The position numbers and the translations under genes were made by a program. A DNA stretch of 8,303 bases, taken from NCBI GenBank assembly GCA_031365375.1, contig JANLXZ010000113.1, forward strand, positions 1 to 8,303, read 5' to 3'. Source of the DNA: JAKFWF01 sp031365375. Its GTDB lineage: Bacteria; Pseudomonadota; Alphaproteobacteria; Rhizobiales; Hyphomicrobiaceae. Under the pieces are notes generated by a model. The model was not told where the DNA came from. It saw only the letters and a program-made list of their open reading frames with translations, and did no database searches. How positions within the stretch are numbered: position 1 is the stretch's first letter; each line of letters starts with the position of its first letter. This document shows positions 1 through 7,323 of this stretch, piece after piece.

Positions 1-1
1 C

Positions 2-2824
2 AACGTACCATCCGAGGCGGCGGAAAACGACGTTGGGGGCTTGACAGCCGACAGTCGCGCGGAACAGCCTGGCTGGCAGTTAGCGGCTTTATCGGGCGCC
101 AAGGTAGACGGCGCCCGGTTCGATGCACAGGCGGATGCCAACGGCGCCGTCGCAATCCTTGCCGGCAACGATACCGCGCTACCCGCCGTCGGTATTCCCG
201 TCGTGCGGTCGGACGATCCACGGCGCGCACTGGCCATGATGGCGGCCCAATTTTACCAGTTGCAGCCGCCGGTCGCGGTGGCGGTCACCGGCACCAATGG
301 CAAGACGTCGGTCGCTGAATTCACGCGGCAAATTTTCGCCCATCTTGGCCGTCAGGCGGCGTCACTCGGTACCATAGGCATCGTTAAACCAGATGGCAGC
401 GTCTATGGATCGCTGACAACGCCAGATCCGGTCACGCTGCATCGCACTTTGGCGGAACTTGCGAGGGACGGGGTCACGCACGTCGCCTTTGAGGCTTCCT
501 CGCACGGCCTCGATCAACGGCGACTTGACGGCGTTCGGCTGCGGGCCGCAGCCTTCACCAACCTCGGGCGTGACCATCTCGATTATCATCCGACTGTCGA
601 GGAGTACTTTACGGCCAAGCTTCGATTGTTCGATACGCTGCTTCCGGTGGATGGCATCGCGGTGGTGCACGCAGATGACGAGCGCGCCGCGCAAGTTTGC
701 GCGATGGCTGCAGCACGCGGCATCGGCCTTTTCACAACCGGACGTGCAGGCGTTGATTTGAAACTCGTCAACGTCACCGCTGATGGATTCGCCCAGCGCT
801 TGATAGTCGAGCATGCCGGTCGGAATTATGATTTGCGGCTGAAGCTGATCGGCGATTATCAGGCGACCAACGCGCTACTAGCGGCGGGCCTGGCGATAGC
901 CGCCGGTGAAGATGTAGAGCTTGCGTTGGCGGCCATCGAAAGCCTGCAGGGCGTAAATGGCCGCCTAGACATCGTCGCGGAGCACAACGGCGGCCTCGCC
1001 GTAGTCGACTACGCACACAAACCCGAAGCACTGGAGGCTGCCCTCGCCGCAGTGCGGCCGTTTGCTACGGGCAAGCTCATCTGTGTGTTCGGTTGCGGCG
1101 GCGACCGCGATAAGGGCAAGCGCCCAATCATGGGTGCGATCGCGGCGCGCTGCGCCGACGTCGTTATCATCACCGACGATAATCCTCGCACCGAGGTGCC
1201 GGAAACCATCCGCCGCGAGATACTGACCGCGGCTCCAGGCGCGCGCGAGATCGGCGACCGGGCTGAGGCGATCGCAACCGCGGTACATATGATGCAGAAG
1301 GGCGACGTGCTGTTGGTTGCCGGAAAGGGCCACGAGACAGGACAAATCGTCGGCGAAACGACGCTACCTTTTTCGGATCATCAGGCACTGCGCTCTAACA
1401 TGACGCCACCTTTGTGGACGCCAGACAAGCTTATCGAAGCAGCAGCCGGCGTGCTCGACGGCACAATCGCCCAGCCCTTCAATGGTTTCTCGATCGATAC
1501 GCGCTCGCTAGAGATCGGTGACGTGTTCGTCGCCCTGAAAGATGCCCGCGATGGGCACGAGTTCGTCACCTCGGCATTCCAAGCCGGCGCGGCCGCAGCC
1601 CTTGTTTCTGGTTCGTACACGCGCCAACCCGGTGATGGTGCATTGATCCGCGTCGACGATCCATTGCGCGCGCTCGAGCGCATCGGCGTTGCCGCCCGAT
1701 CGCGGCTTTCGCCAATTGCGCGCATTGTTGCGGTAACCGGCAGCGTTGGCAAAACCGGCACGAAAGAGATGCTGCGCGAGTGCTTCCAACGCGTCGGCAA
1801 AACGCACGCAGCGGTTAAATCGTTCAACAACCACTGGGGCGTGCCGTTGAGCCTCGCGCGGACGCCGGCCGACACTCAATTTGCCATTTACGAAATCGGC
1901 ATGAGCAATGCGGGCGAGATCGAGCCGCTGGTAGCCCTTGTCAAACCGCACATCGCGATCGTCACAACAGTCGAGCCAGTACATTTGGTGAACTTCGTTT
2001 CGATCGAGGCCATCGCCGATGCCAAAGCCGAGATCTTCAGCGGGCTAGTCGCCGGCGGAACGGCAATCATAAATCGAGATAGTCCGCATTTCGAAAGACT
2101 TCGCCAGGCAGCCGAGCGTATCGGCGCTCGCATAGTCTCGTTCGGACATCAGCCCGGCGCCGACATTCGCATCGAAGCCGCCAACCTTCAGGATGACGGC
2201 AGCACAATAACCGTGCAATTGGCCGACGGACCTGTGAACTATCAACTAGGTGCGCCGGGCGCGCATCTCGTGCAGAATTCGGCAGCCGTTGTCGCAGCCC
2301 TCGCCCAAGCACTCGGTGCCAAATCAGTCGACTTTAATGACGCGCTGATGGCCCTGCGCGACGCGAACGCGCCTGACGGGCGGGGTGCCCGCACAATACT
2401 GCACGCTAACGGCGAAAGCATCCTGCTGATCGACGAGAGCTACAACGCCAATCCAGCTTCGATGCGGGCAGCTATCGCTGCTCTCGGCACCGTGCCGCGC
2501 AGCAAATATCATCGTCGCATCGTCGTATTGGGCGACATGTTGGAGTTGGGTGCGTCGAGCGCCGAGCTTCATCGAGACCTGAATGCGGCGATCGAGACCG
2601 CTCAAATAGATCTTGTGTTTGCATCTGGCCCCCTTATGCGGCATCTGTTCGACCATCTGGAGCCCTCTAGAAGAGGCGGATGGGCGGCAACTGCGTCAGA
2701 GCTCACGGCAGATGCTATCGAAGCGTTGCGCCCCGGGGACGCGGTGATGATCAAAGGGTCGTTGGGCAGTCGCATGGCGCCGCTGGTAAAATCTGTTAAA
2801 GAGCGGTTCTCCGGGGAAACATAA
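2..2824 (+). CDS. murE/murF: MurE-MurF fusion: UDP-MurNAc-tripeptide synthetase and UDP-MurNAc-pentapeptide synthetase (5' end cut by window)
   Basis: This cytoplasmic two-domain ligase should add meso-diaminopimelate to UDP-MurNAc-L-Ala-D-Glu (MurE half) and then D-Ala-D-Ala (MurF half). The frame is open to the left edge. A TTG at 41 is a poor start, because the conserved MurE N-terminal motif GLTADSR (38-58) runs across it; about 15-20 residues are probably missing upstream. Counting from the first codon, 940 residues are visible. MurE half (1-466): P-loop GTNGKTS at 97-103, the lysine of YFTAK (residue 206, expected to be carbamylated), DYAHKP, and DNPR at 393-396, the signature for meso-diaminopimelate. 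MurF half (467-940): P-loop GSVGKT at 580-585, NNHWGVPLSLA, and DESYNANPASM from residue 811. Both halves have family-typical length and retain these key motifs, so both should be active. A fused MurE-MurF is known in Bordetella but is not the usual form. A sequencing indel at the joint is the main alternative. Confidence 0.95.
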   Translation, partial: NVPSEAAENDVGGLTADSRAEQPGWQLAALSGAKVDGARFDAQADANGAVAILAGNDTALPAVGIPVVRSDDPRRALAMMAAQFYQLQPPVAVAVTGTNGKTSVAEFTRQIFAHLGRQAASLGTIGIVKPDGSVYGSLTTPDPVTLHRTLAELARDGVTHVAFEASSHGLDQRRLDGVRLRAAAFTNLGRDHLDYHPTVEEYFTAKLRLFDTLLPVDGIAVVHADDERAAQVCAMAAARGIGLFTTGRAGVDLKLVNVTADGFAQRLIVEHAGRNYDLRLKLIGDYQATNALLAAGLAIAAGEDVELALAAIESLQGVNGRLDIVAEHNGGLAVVDYAHKPEALEAALAAVRPFATGKLICVFGCGGDRDKGKRPIMGAIAARCADVVIITDDNPRTEVPETIRREILTAAPGAREIGDRAEAIATAVHMMQKGDVLLVAGKGHETGQIVGETTLPFSDHQALRSNMTPPLWTPDKLIEAAAGVLDGTIAQPFNGFSIDTRSLEIGDVFVALKDARDGHEFVTSAFQAGAAAALVSGSYTRQPGDGALIRVDDPLRALERIGVAARSRLSPIARIVAVTGSVGKTGTKEMLRECFQRVGKTHAAVKSFNNHWGVPLSLARTPADTQFAIYEIGMSNAGEIEPLVALVKPHIAIVTTVEPVHLVNFVSIEAIADAKAEIFSGLVAGGTAIINRDSPHFERLRQAAERIGARIVSFGHQPGADIRIEAANLQDDGSTITVQLADGPVNYQLGAPGAHLVQNSAAVVAALAQALGAKSVDFNDALMALRDANAPDGRGARTILHANGESILLIDESYNANPASMRAAIAALGTVPRSKYHRRIVVLGDMLELGASSAELHRDLNAAIETAQIDLVFASGPLMRHLFDHLEPSRRGGWAATASELTADAIEALRPGDAVMIKGSLGSRMAPLVKSVKERFSGET
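1389..1403 (+). other. MurE/MurF fusion joint with relic ATGA stop/start overlap
   Basis: The in-frame ATG at 1400-1402 (visible residue 467) lies exactly where a separate MurF would begin, just before the typical MurF N-terminal sequence TPPLWTPDKL. The same bases form ATGA, with TGA at 1401-1403 in the +1 frame; a second out-of-frame stop, TAA, sits at 1396-1398. ATGA overlaps are the usual form of translational coupling between adjacent genes. The inference is that a one-base (or equivalent) length change near the end of murE moved its reading frame past the old stop into murF. No clear Shine-Dalgarno sequence precedes 1400, so independent initiation of MurF here looks weak. MurE ends only eight residues after its conserved PFSDH, so there is almost no linker. 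Confidence 0.6.
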
Positions 2825-2886
2825 AAAGCGCCATTGCTTTTTACGTCAGGAGACACGGGTTGGGCAGGCATATGCTCCCAACCATC

Positions 2887-2894
2887 GAGAAGGG
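2887..2894 (+). promoter_or_regulatory. Ribosome binding site of mraY
   Basis: GAGAAGGG ends 7 bases before the ATG at 2902 and is the best purine-rich match in the 77-base gap after murF. It decides the start: the in-frame TTG at 2860 and ATG at 2872 would only add a non-conserved N-terminal extension. No promoter is evident in the gap, so mraY is probably transcribed with murE/murF. Confidence 0.75.
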
Positions 2895-2901
2895 TCATCG
2901 A

Positions 2902-3984
2902 ATGCTCTACGAGCTGATAAACTTCAGCGATCAGATCGGCGCGTTGAATGTGTTTCGCTACATCACGTTCCGTACTGCGAGTGCGATGATGACGGCAGGA
3001 CTATTCGTCTTCCTGTTTGGTCCAGCAATCATCGATCTATTGCGCGTACGGCAGGGCAAAGGGCAACCTATTCGCGAAGATGGCCCGAAAACACATTTAT
3101 CGAAGCGCGGAACCCCGACGATGGGCGGTCTAATGATCATCGGCGGCGTGACTGTTTCTACGCTGTTGTGGGCCAACCTGTCGAATGCCTACGTTTGGGT
3201 CGTGCTCGGCGTCACGCTTTCCTTCGGCGCGATCGGTTTCTACGACGACTATCTGAAAATAACCAAGCGTACGACCGACGGTTTCTCGACCAAAATCCGT
3301 TTGAGTTTGGAATTGATCGTTGCCGCGCTCGCTACTTATGCCATCATGAAACTGTCAGTTCCGCAGTTCGCGGGAAAACTGGCTGTGCCGTTTCTGAAAA
3401 ATACGTTACTCGACTTCGGACCGTTTTTCGTCCTGTTCGGAGTGCTCGTGATCGCCGGTACCGGCAACGCGGTTAACCTGACTGACGGCCTCGATGGGCT
3501 CGCCATCGTTCCGGTCATGATCGCGGCCGCGACTTTTGGTATCTTCGCTTATGTCGCCGGTCGATTTGATTGGGCGCGCTATCTCCAATTGCATTACATC
3601 GCCGGCACCGGGGAGTTGGCTATTATCTGCGGCGCGTTGATCGGCGCGGGATTGGGATTTTTGTGGTTCAACGCCCCTCCCGCCATGATCTTTATGGGCG
3701 ACACGGGATCGTTGGCGCTTGGCGGCGCCTTAGGAACAATTGCTGTCGCGACCAAGCATGAGATCGTTCTGGTCGTTGTCGGTGGGCTCTTCGTGCTTGA
3801 AGCCCTATCGGTGATCATCCAGGTCGCATCATTCAAAATGACCGGTAGGCGGGTGTTTCGCATGGCTCCGCTGCATCACCATTTCGAACAGAAAGGCTGG
3901 GCGGAGGCGACCGTCGTAGTGCGTTTCTGGATCATATCGGTTTGCCTCGCCTTGATCGGGTTGGCGACGCTGAAGCTAAGATAG
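2902..3984 (+). CDS. mraY: Phospho-N-acetylmuramoyl-pentapeptide-transferase (MraY)
   Basis: MraY is an integral inner-membrane enzyme that transfers phospho-MurNAc-pentapeptide from UDP to undecaprenyl phosphate, forming lipid I; its substrate is the product of the MurF half of the preceding gene. From the ATG at 2902 the protein is 360 residues, the same length as E. coli MraY. The catalytic aspartates fall at matching positions: D115 and D116 in FYDDYLK and D267 in FMGDTGS. NLTDGLDGL (192-200) and APLHHHFEQKGW with the histidine triplet at 325-327 are also intact. Hydrophobic segments are spread along the whole length, consistent with the family's ten membrane helices. The C-terminal LATLKLR is typical of alphaproteobacteria. 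The gene probably shares a transcript with murE/murF. Its last 9 bases overlap the end of the convergent glycosyltransferase gene, and the murD gene that normally follows is absent. Confidence 0.98.
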   Translation: MLYELINFSDQIGALNVFRYITFRTASAMMTAGLFVFLFGPAIIDLLRVRQGKGQPIREDGPKTHLSKRGTPTMGGLMIIGGVTVSTLLWANLSNAYVWVVLGVTLSFGAIGFYDDYLKITKRTTDGFSTKIRLSLELIVAALATYAIMKLSVPQFAGKLAVPFLKNTLLDFGPFFVLFGVLVIAGTGNAVNLTDGLDGLAIVPVMIAAATFGIFAYVAGRFDWARYLQLHYIAGTGELAIICGALIGAGLGFLWFNAPPAMIFMGDTGSLALGGALGTIAVATKHEIVLVVVGGLFVLEALSVIIQVASFKMTGRRVFRMAPLHHHFEQKGWAEATVVVRFWIISVCLALIGLATLKLR

Positions 3985-5292
3985 CGCGCGGCTTTTCGTG
4001 ATTTGCCAAGGGTGCTGCCATCCCTGTGATTGGGGAATGCTTGCACGACGGATGGCTTCGCCTTCGATATATTGTGACAATCTATTATTGATCGGCGCGG
4101 GAAAGTTTGCCGACTCGCCGTAGAGCGCTGCAAAACGTGAAGCGACGGCCGCGATACTGTGGTGGCGCTCCACATACGCGCGGCCCTGTTGGCCGATTAT
4201 CGCCAAAAGTTCCCGATGTTCGCAGCACCAGACGAGGGCGTCGTCGAGCGTATCGGGCGTCACGTTGAGGAACGGGCACTCGTCGCTCGCGATCGCAAGA
4301 TCCGCGGACCGCACATAGGTCATCACCGGTTTACCGCGCGCAAGTGCTTCGAGAGCCGTATATCCGTAAGCCCCGCCAATGAACTGATCAGCGACGAGAT
4401 CGGCGTCTGCAAATAAACGCAGAACTTCGGTATTGGGTACACCGGAAATTCGCATCAGCTCGATCGCATATCCACGCTCTCGAAGCCTGGCTATACTGGC
4501 TTCAAGATAGGACGTGCCCTTGAAATGCGAGTGATTGGGCGCGTGCGCAATTCTAAGCGCGCCCGACTGAGTGCCAACACCCTCATATGACAGCTTATCA
4601 GTATCGATCGGCCAATAGGCAATATGTCTCGCGTCTGGCACGTAGGTCAGCATATCGCCAAGGGAAACCAACGCCGTGGCATAGGTAGAGAGTGTCTCCA
4701 TCATTTCTTTTCCACGGCGATCATCGCAAACACAGTAGCGGCCCGGATCGTCGCAATCTACGCAGAAATTCCAACGACCAAGCTCCAACGTGGCTTCTCG
4801 CGTTCGAACATCGGCACCATAGGCGAATACGTACAGGCGTTTGTCAGCAGCCTTCAAAGCCGCAAGCTCGTCCGGATCCGCGCCAAAACTTCGCCACATC
4901 GGCGGCATGATCCCGCGATCGGCGAAGGTGTGGAACACGTCGTAACGTAACAGTGCGATCGCAAGGAGAAGGCGGTAGCCTGAACGTGATGCCGATGGCC
5001 AACGGTTGAATACCCTTGCCCAAAACCGCAAGTTCCAAGTGAAATTCCGTGTGATATAGTAGGTTTCGAAAACCACGCTCTCGCTGCGAAACCCAAGCGC
5101 TTCGTCACATTTGGCCTTCAACGGCAGCGTCACGATAGGCGTAATGCCCCACATCGTTCGCGGTCGCCCAGCGGCAATACGGCGAGCGGTCAACTGTCGG
5201 CCGAGCACGACACAAACCGAGAGGAACCAGCGAGAAAGATGCTCGACAAAATGACGTGGCAGGCTTCTCAACCGGCTGATGGCAGAGTTCAT
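3976..5292 (-). CDS. GT-B glycosyltransferase with a four-cysteine cluster, probable surface polysaccharide synthesis
   Basis: This 438-residue protein looks like a GT4-type (GT-B fold) glycosyltransferase that transfers a sugar from an activated donor in the cytoplasm; donor and acceptor cannot be told from sequence. The C-terminal half shows the expected pattern: RIAHAPNHSHFKGT (248-261), ADADLVADQF (295-304), and YGYTALEALARGKPVM (309-324) with the candidate donor-site glutamate E315. The N-terminal half has MWGITPI near residue 47 and FAYGADVRTRE (156-166). Between the halves lies C177-x2-C180-x6-C187-x-C189, which could bind a metal. The ATG at 5292 overlaps the upstream gene's TGA by 4 bases and has no clear Shine-Dalgarno, so translation is probably coupled. 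It is the last gene of the operon. The start could be somewhat further in, since the first 40 or so residues are less conserved in appearance. No signal peptide is evident. Confidence 0.85.
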   Translation of the reverse strand: MNSAISRLRSLPRHFVEHLSRWFLSVCVVLGRQLTARRIAAGRPRTMWGITPIVTLPLKAKCDEALGFRSESVVFETYYITRNFTWNLRFWARVFNRWPSASRSGYRLLLAIALLRYDVFHTFADRGIMPPMWRSFGADPDELAALKAADKRLYVFAYGADVRTREATLELGRWNFCVDCDDPGRYCVCDDRRGKEMMETLSTYATALVSLGDMLTYVPDARHIAYWPIDTDKLSYEGVGTQSGALRIAHAPNHSHFKGTSYLEASIARLRERGYAIELMRISGVPNTEVLRLFADADLVADQFIGGAYGYTALEALARGKPVMTYVRSADLAIASDECPFLNVTPDTLDDALVWCCEHRELLAIIGQQGRAYVERHHSIAAVASRFAALYGESANFPAPINNRLSQYIEGEAIRRASIPQSQGWQHPWQITKSRALS

Positions 5293-7286
5293 ATCGATGC
5301 GGCTGTCGAACTATGCGCGCCGTCCAGCATCTCGCGATAACCGGCCAACTGAAGGTGAAAAAGCCGTTCGGTCGAATGATAACCTAGCGCCCATGCGCGC
5401 GCTCCCGAACCAAGTCCGGCATGATCATCTGGATCGGCAATAACCTGGCGCATGCATTCCACCGCCTCCTCGACTGTAGCGGCATTGAGTATTGGCGGCG
5501 CTTCGCCGAAGAATGCCGCGAGTGTCGATTTGTCCAACCGCGTCATCAACCGTGAACCCAAAATCAGCGCTTCGTATCCGACGCCACCTAGAGCGGGCAC
5601 GACAAACTGATCGACAACGACATCTGCATCGCGATACGCGGCCCACAGTTGGGTTCGATTGAGAGTCGCAAGCCAGGTGACGCAGTGCGCCAGGCCCAAC
5701 TCATCTATGAGTTTGCGGCTCTCGTCGACTTCTTGTCCCCATTCGACAAGCGTTATTCGAATCTCGTGACCTTCGCCAGCCAACTTTGATGCCGCGCGTA
5801 GGAACACGTCGTTACCCTTCAGCCAAGACGCGTCTCCCGATTTCCAATGATGGCGCGTTGGACTGAAAAAATGAACGGGTCCCTCGGCTCGTTTAGGCTT
5901 CGGGTTTGCCTCGTAGAACGCATTGAGCGGAGCATCTTCAAACGCATGCGGAATAGGTATTCGCCGGTCGTCGCGGATCGGAATTCGATCGGCGGAGGGG
6001 AGCACGTCGGAATTTGTAATGAACACCTTTGGCGCGTGTTTGTATACAAACCTGCAAAGTCGTCCTCGCCGGGTCTCTTCAAATGGAATGAGACGGATTG
6101 TACCATGCTCATAGGCGGCAAATGCTGGGTGCGCCTGGAACAGCGGAATTGCAGCATCAAATGCGTATCCCTGCACGATATCGTAATGACCAAGTAAATC
6201 GGCCCACAGCGCGGCCATGGCTCGATGCGCAGCGAGATCTTCTTCGATGCAATGAATTGACAGGTGCTTGAAATCATCGCGATAGCGGATAGCGATTTCC
6301 TCGCTGACTTCCGCGCATTGACGAGGCGCGTGGATCACGGCGCCGTTGTGGCGCGCGATCGCGGCAACAGGCTGCAACGCACACCACAGCGCTGATCCTG
6401 CGGCAAGCCGAGCCAAGAGATGCAACTTGCTCAAACGCACGGGACTTCGCTGCCACTCAGTTGTGGCAAGGGGAAAGCCTTCGAGCTCACCCGACTTGCG
6501 GCGGCGTAGGTTTCTATTGCCGTAAAGTTTGAGCACAACACGATCGTAAAAGGACGAAGCGTCTCCAGACGACCGTCGTTGCAGAGCCTCGTTAAAAAGA
6601 CCCGACTTGGTATATTCGATCAGTGAGCGCCTCCATTCAGGAGAGCTGTATCGACTGAACGAGGATCGCGCTGCCGATGCCAATCTTGCGATTGAAGGCA
6701 TCGCAGGATTTTGCGAAATTCCCGCCAACTCCGGGGCCAAGCGAACGGTCGTTTCTAGATGTTCTGCCGATAGAAGATTTCGCGGCCGACGCGGCTTACC
6801 GGCTGCGTTTGCCCGTTCAGCGAGCATTTCATCATAAGCTTGTAGAATGGCCAATTTGGCATTCTGACAGCCGACGCGGTCATTTCTCTGTCGCGCATTA
6901 AGATAGTCCAGGCAGTTTTGAAGCGGACCCTGAATGAACCAGTCCGGCCGCTGCCAAGTCCCGGCATCGAGAGACCACCAATCAGGATAAAAAGCATCGT
7001 ACGCCCCGTTTATTTCGGCATCCTCCCATTCAGGACATCCCATAATATGATAATAATCGTAGCAAACGACATCGGCATCGATTCCACGGCGGCGTTGCAA
7101 TGCGGCATTCCGATAGGCGTTGTTCGCAATATTGCCGATATGAAGAACGCGGAGAGGGCGAGCATGTTTGCAGGCAAAGTCGCTCAGCCAGCGCGCATTA
7201 TCATCGGCCTGAATTAGATCATCGTCACGCCGGCTGTTTCTGGCATCCGGGATCGTGCGCGATACGGCGTGCGCCTTTGATGACAT
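5289..7286 (-). CDS. Large GT-B glycosyltransferase with an inserted helical/basic region, probable surface polysaccharide synthesis
   Basis: With the start at 7286 this is a 665-residue cytoplasmic glycosyltransferase of the GT-B fold; its substrate is unknown. The first Rossmann segment is clear (RPLRVLHIGNIANNAYRN, 43-60, then CYDYYHIMGCPEWEDA, 75-90). Residues about 131-300 form an arginine-rich, probably helical insert without recognisable motif. The N-terminal domain then resumes (GHYDIVQGYAFDAAIPLF, 366-383; YEHGTIRLIPFEE, 392-404). The C-terminal domain follows (HFFSPTRHHWK, 472-482; WLKGNDVFLRA, 488-498; DADVVVDQF, 553-561; E572 in GYEAL). At 665 residues it is far longer than the usual 350-420. 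The ATG at 7286 has a strong Shine-Dalgarno; ATGs at 7346 and 7313 are in frame but have poor sites, and 7346 would overlap the upstream gene by 23 bases. The stop overlaps the next gene's start (ATGA). The C-terminal half resembles that of the downstream glycosyltransferase, suggesting distant common origin. Confidence 0.85.
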   Translation of the reverse strand: MSSKAHAVSRTIPDARNSRRDDDLIQADDNARWLSDFACKHARPLRVLHIGNIANNAYRNAALQRRRGIDADVVCYDYYHIMGCPEWEDAEINGAYDAFYPDWWSLDAGTWQRPDWFIQGPLQNCLDYLNARQRNDRVGCQNAKLAILQAYDEMLAERANAAGKPRRPRNLLSAEHLETTVRLAPELAGISQNPAMPSIARLASAARSSFSRYSSPEWRRSLIEYTKSGLFNEALQRRSSGDASSFYDRVVLKLYGNRNLRRRKSGELEGFPLATTEWQRSPVRLSKLHLLARLAAGSALWCALQPVAAIARHNGAVIHAPRQCAEVSEEIAIRYRDDFKHLSIHCIEEDLAAHRAMAALWADLLGHYDIVQGYAFDAAIPLFQAHPAFAAYEHGTIRLIPFEETRRGRLCRFVYKHAPKVFITNSDVLPSADRIPIRDDRRIPIPHAFEDAPLNAFYEANPKPKRAEGPVHFFSPTRHHWKSGDASWLKGNDVFLRAASKLAGEGHEIRITLVEWGQEVDESRKLIDELGLAHCVTWLATLNRTQLWAAYRDADVVVDQFVVPALGGVGYEALILGSRLMTRLDKSTLAAFFGEAPPILNAATVEEAVECMRQVIADPDDHAGLGSGARAWALGYHSTERLFHLQLAGYREMLDGAHSSTAASI

Positions 7287-7293
7287 TGACCGT

Positions 7294-7300
7294 TCCCCTC
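7294..7300 (-). promoter_or_regulatory. Ribosome binding site deciding the start of the 665-residue glycosyltransferase
   Basis: On the minus strand GAGGGGA lies 7 bases before the ATG at 7286. It is the best Shine-Dalgarno match near the three in-frame ATGs (7346, 7313, 7286), and it places the start 37 bases after the stop of the Wzt-like gene instead of overlapping it. Confidence 0.7.
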
Positions 7301-7323
7301 GATCATATTCCATCAATTCGCGT

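Noticed and set aside
362..814. Open frame of 150 codons on the - strand inside murE
   Set aside because: It is antisense to strongly conserved MurE sequence, and its composition is that of a shadow frame.
2860..2901. Longer mraY start at the TTG at 2860 or the ATG at 2872
   Set aside because: The extension is not MraY-like. The ATG at 2902 has a good ribosome binding site and gives 360 residues with the catalytic aspartates at the same numbers as in E. coli.
3970..4000. Possible terminator at the convergent junction (AGC-GCGCG-GCT followed by TTTT)
   Set aside because: The stem is only three base pairs and the T run is short; a longer pairing of AAGC with GCTT has only four pairs. It is too weak to call a terminator on either strand.
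5847..6197. Open frame of 116 codons on the + strand
   Set aside because: It is antisense to the conserved C-terminal and central part of the 665-residue glycosyltransferase, with no plausible ribosome binding site or domain.
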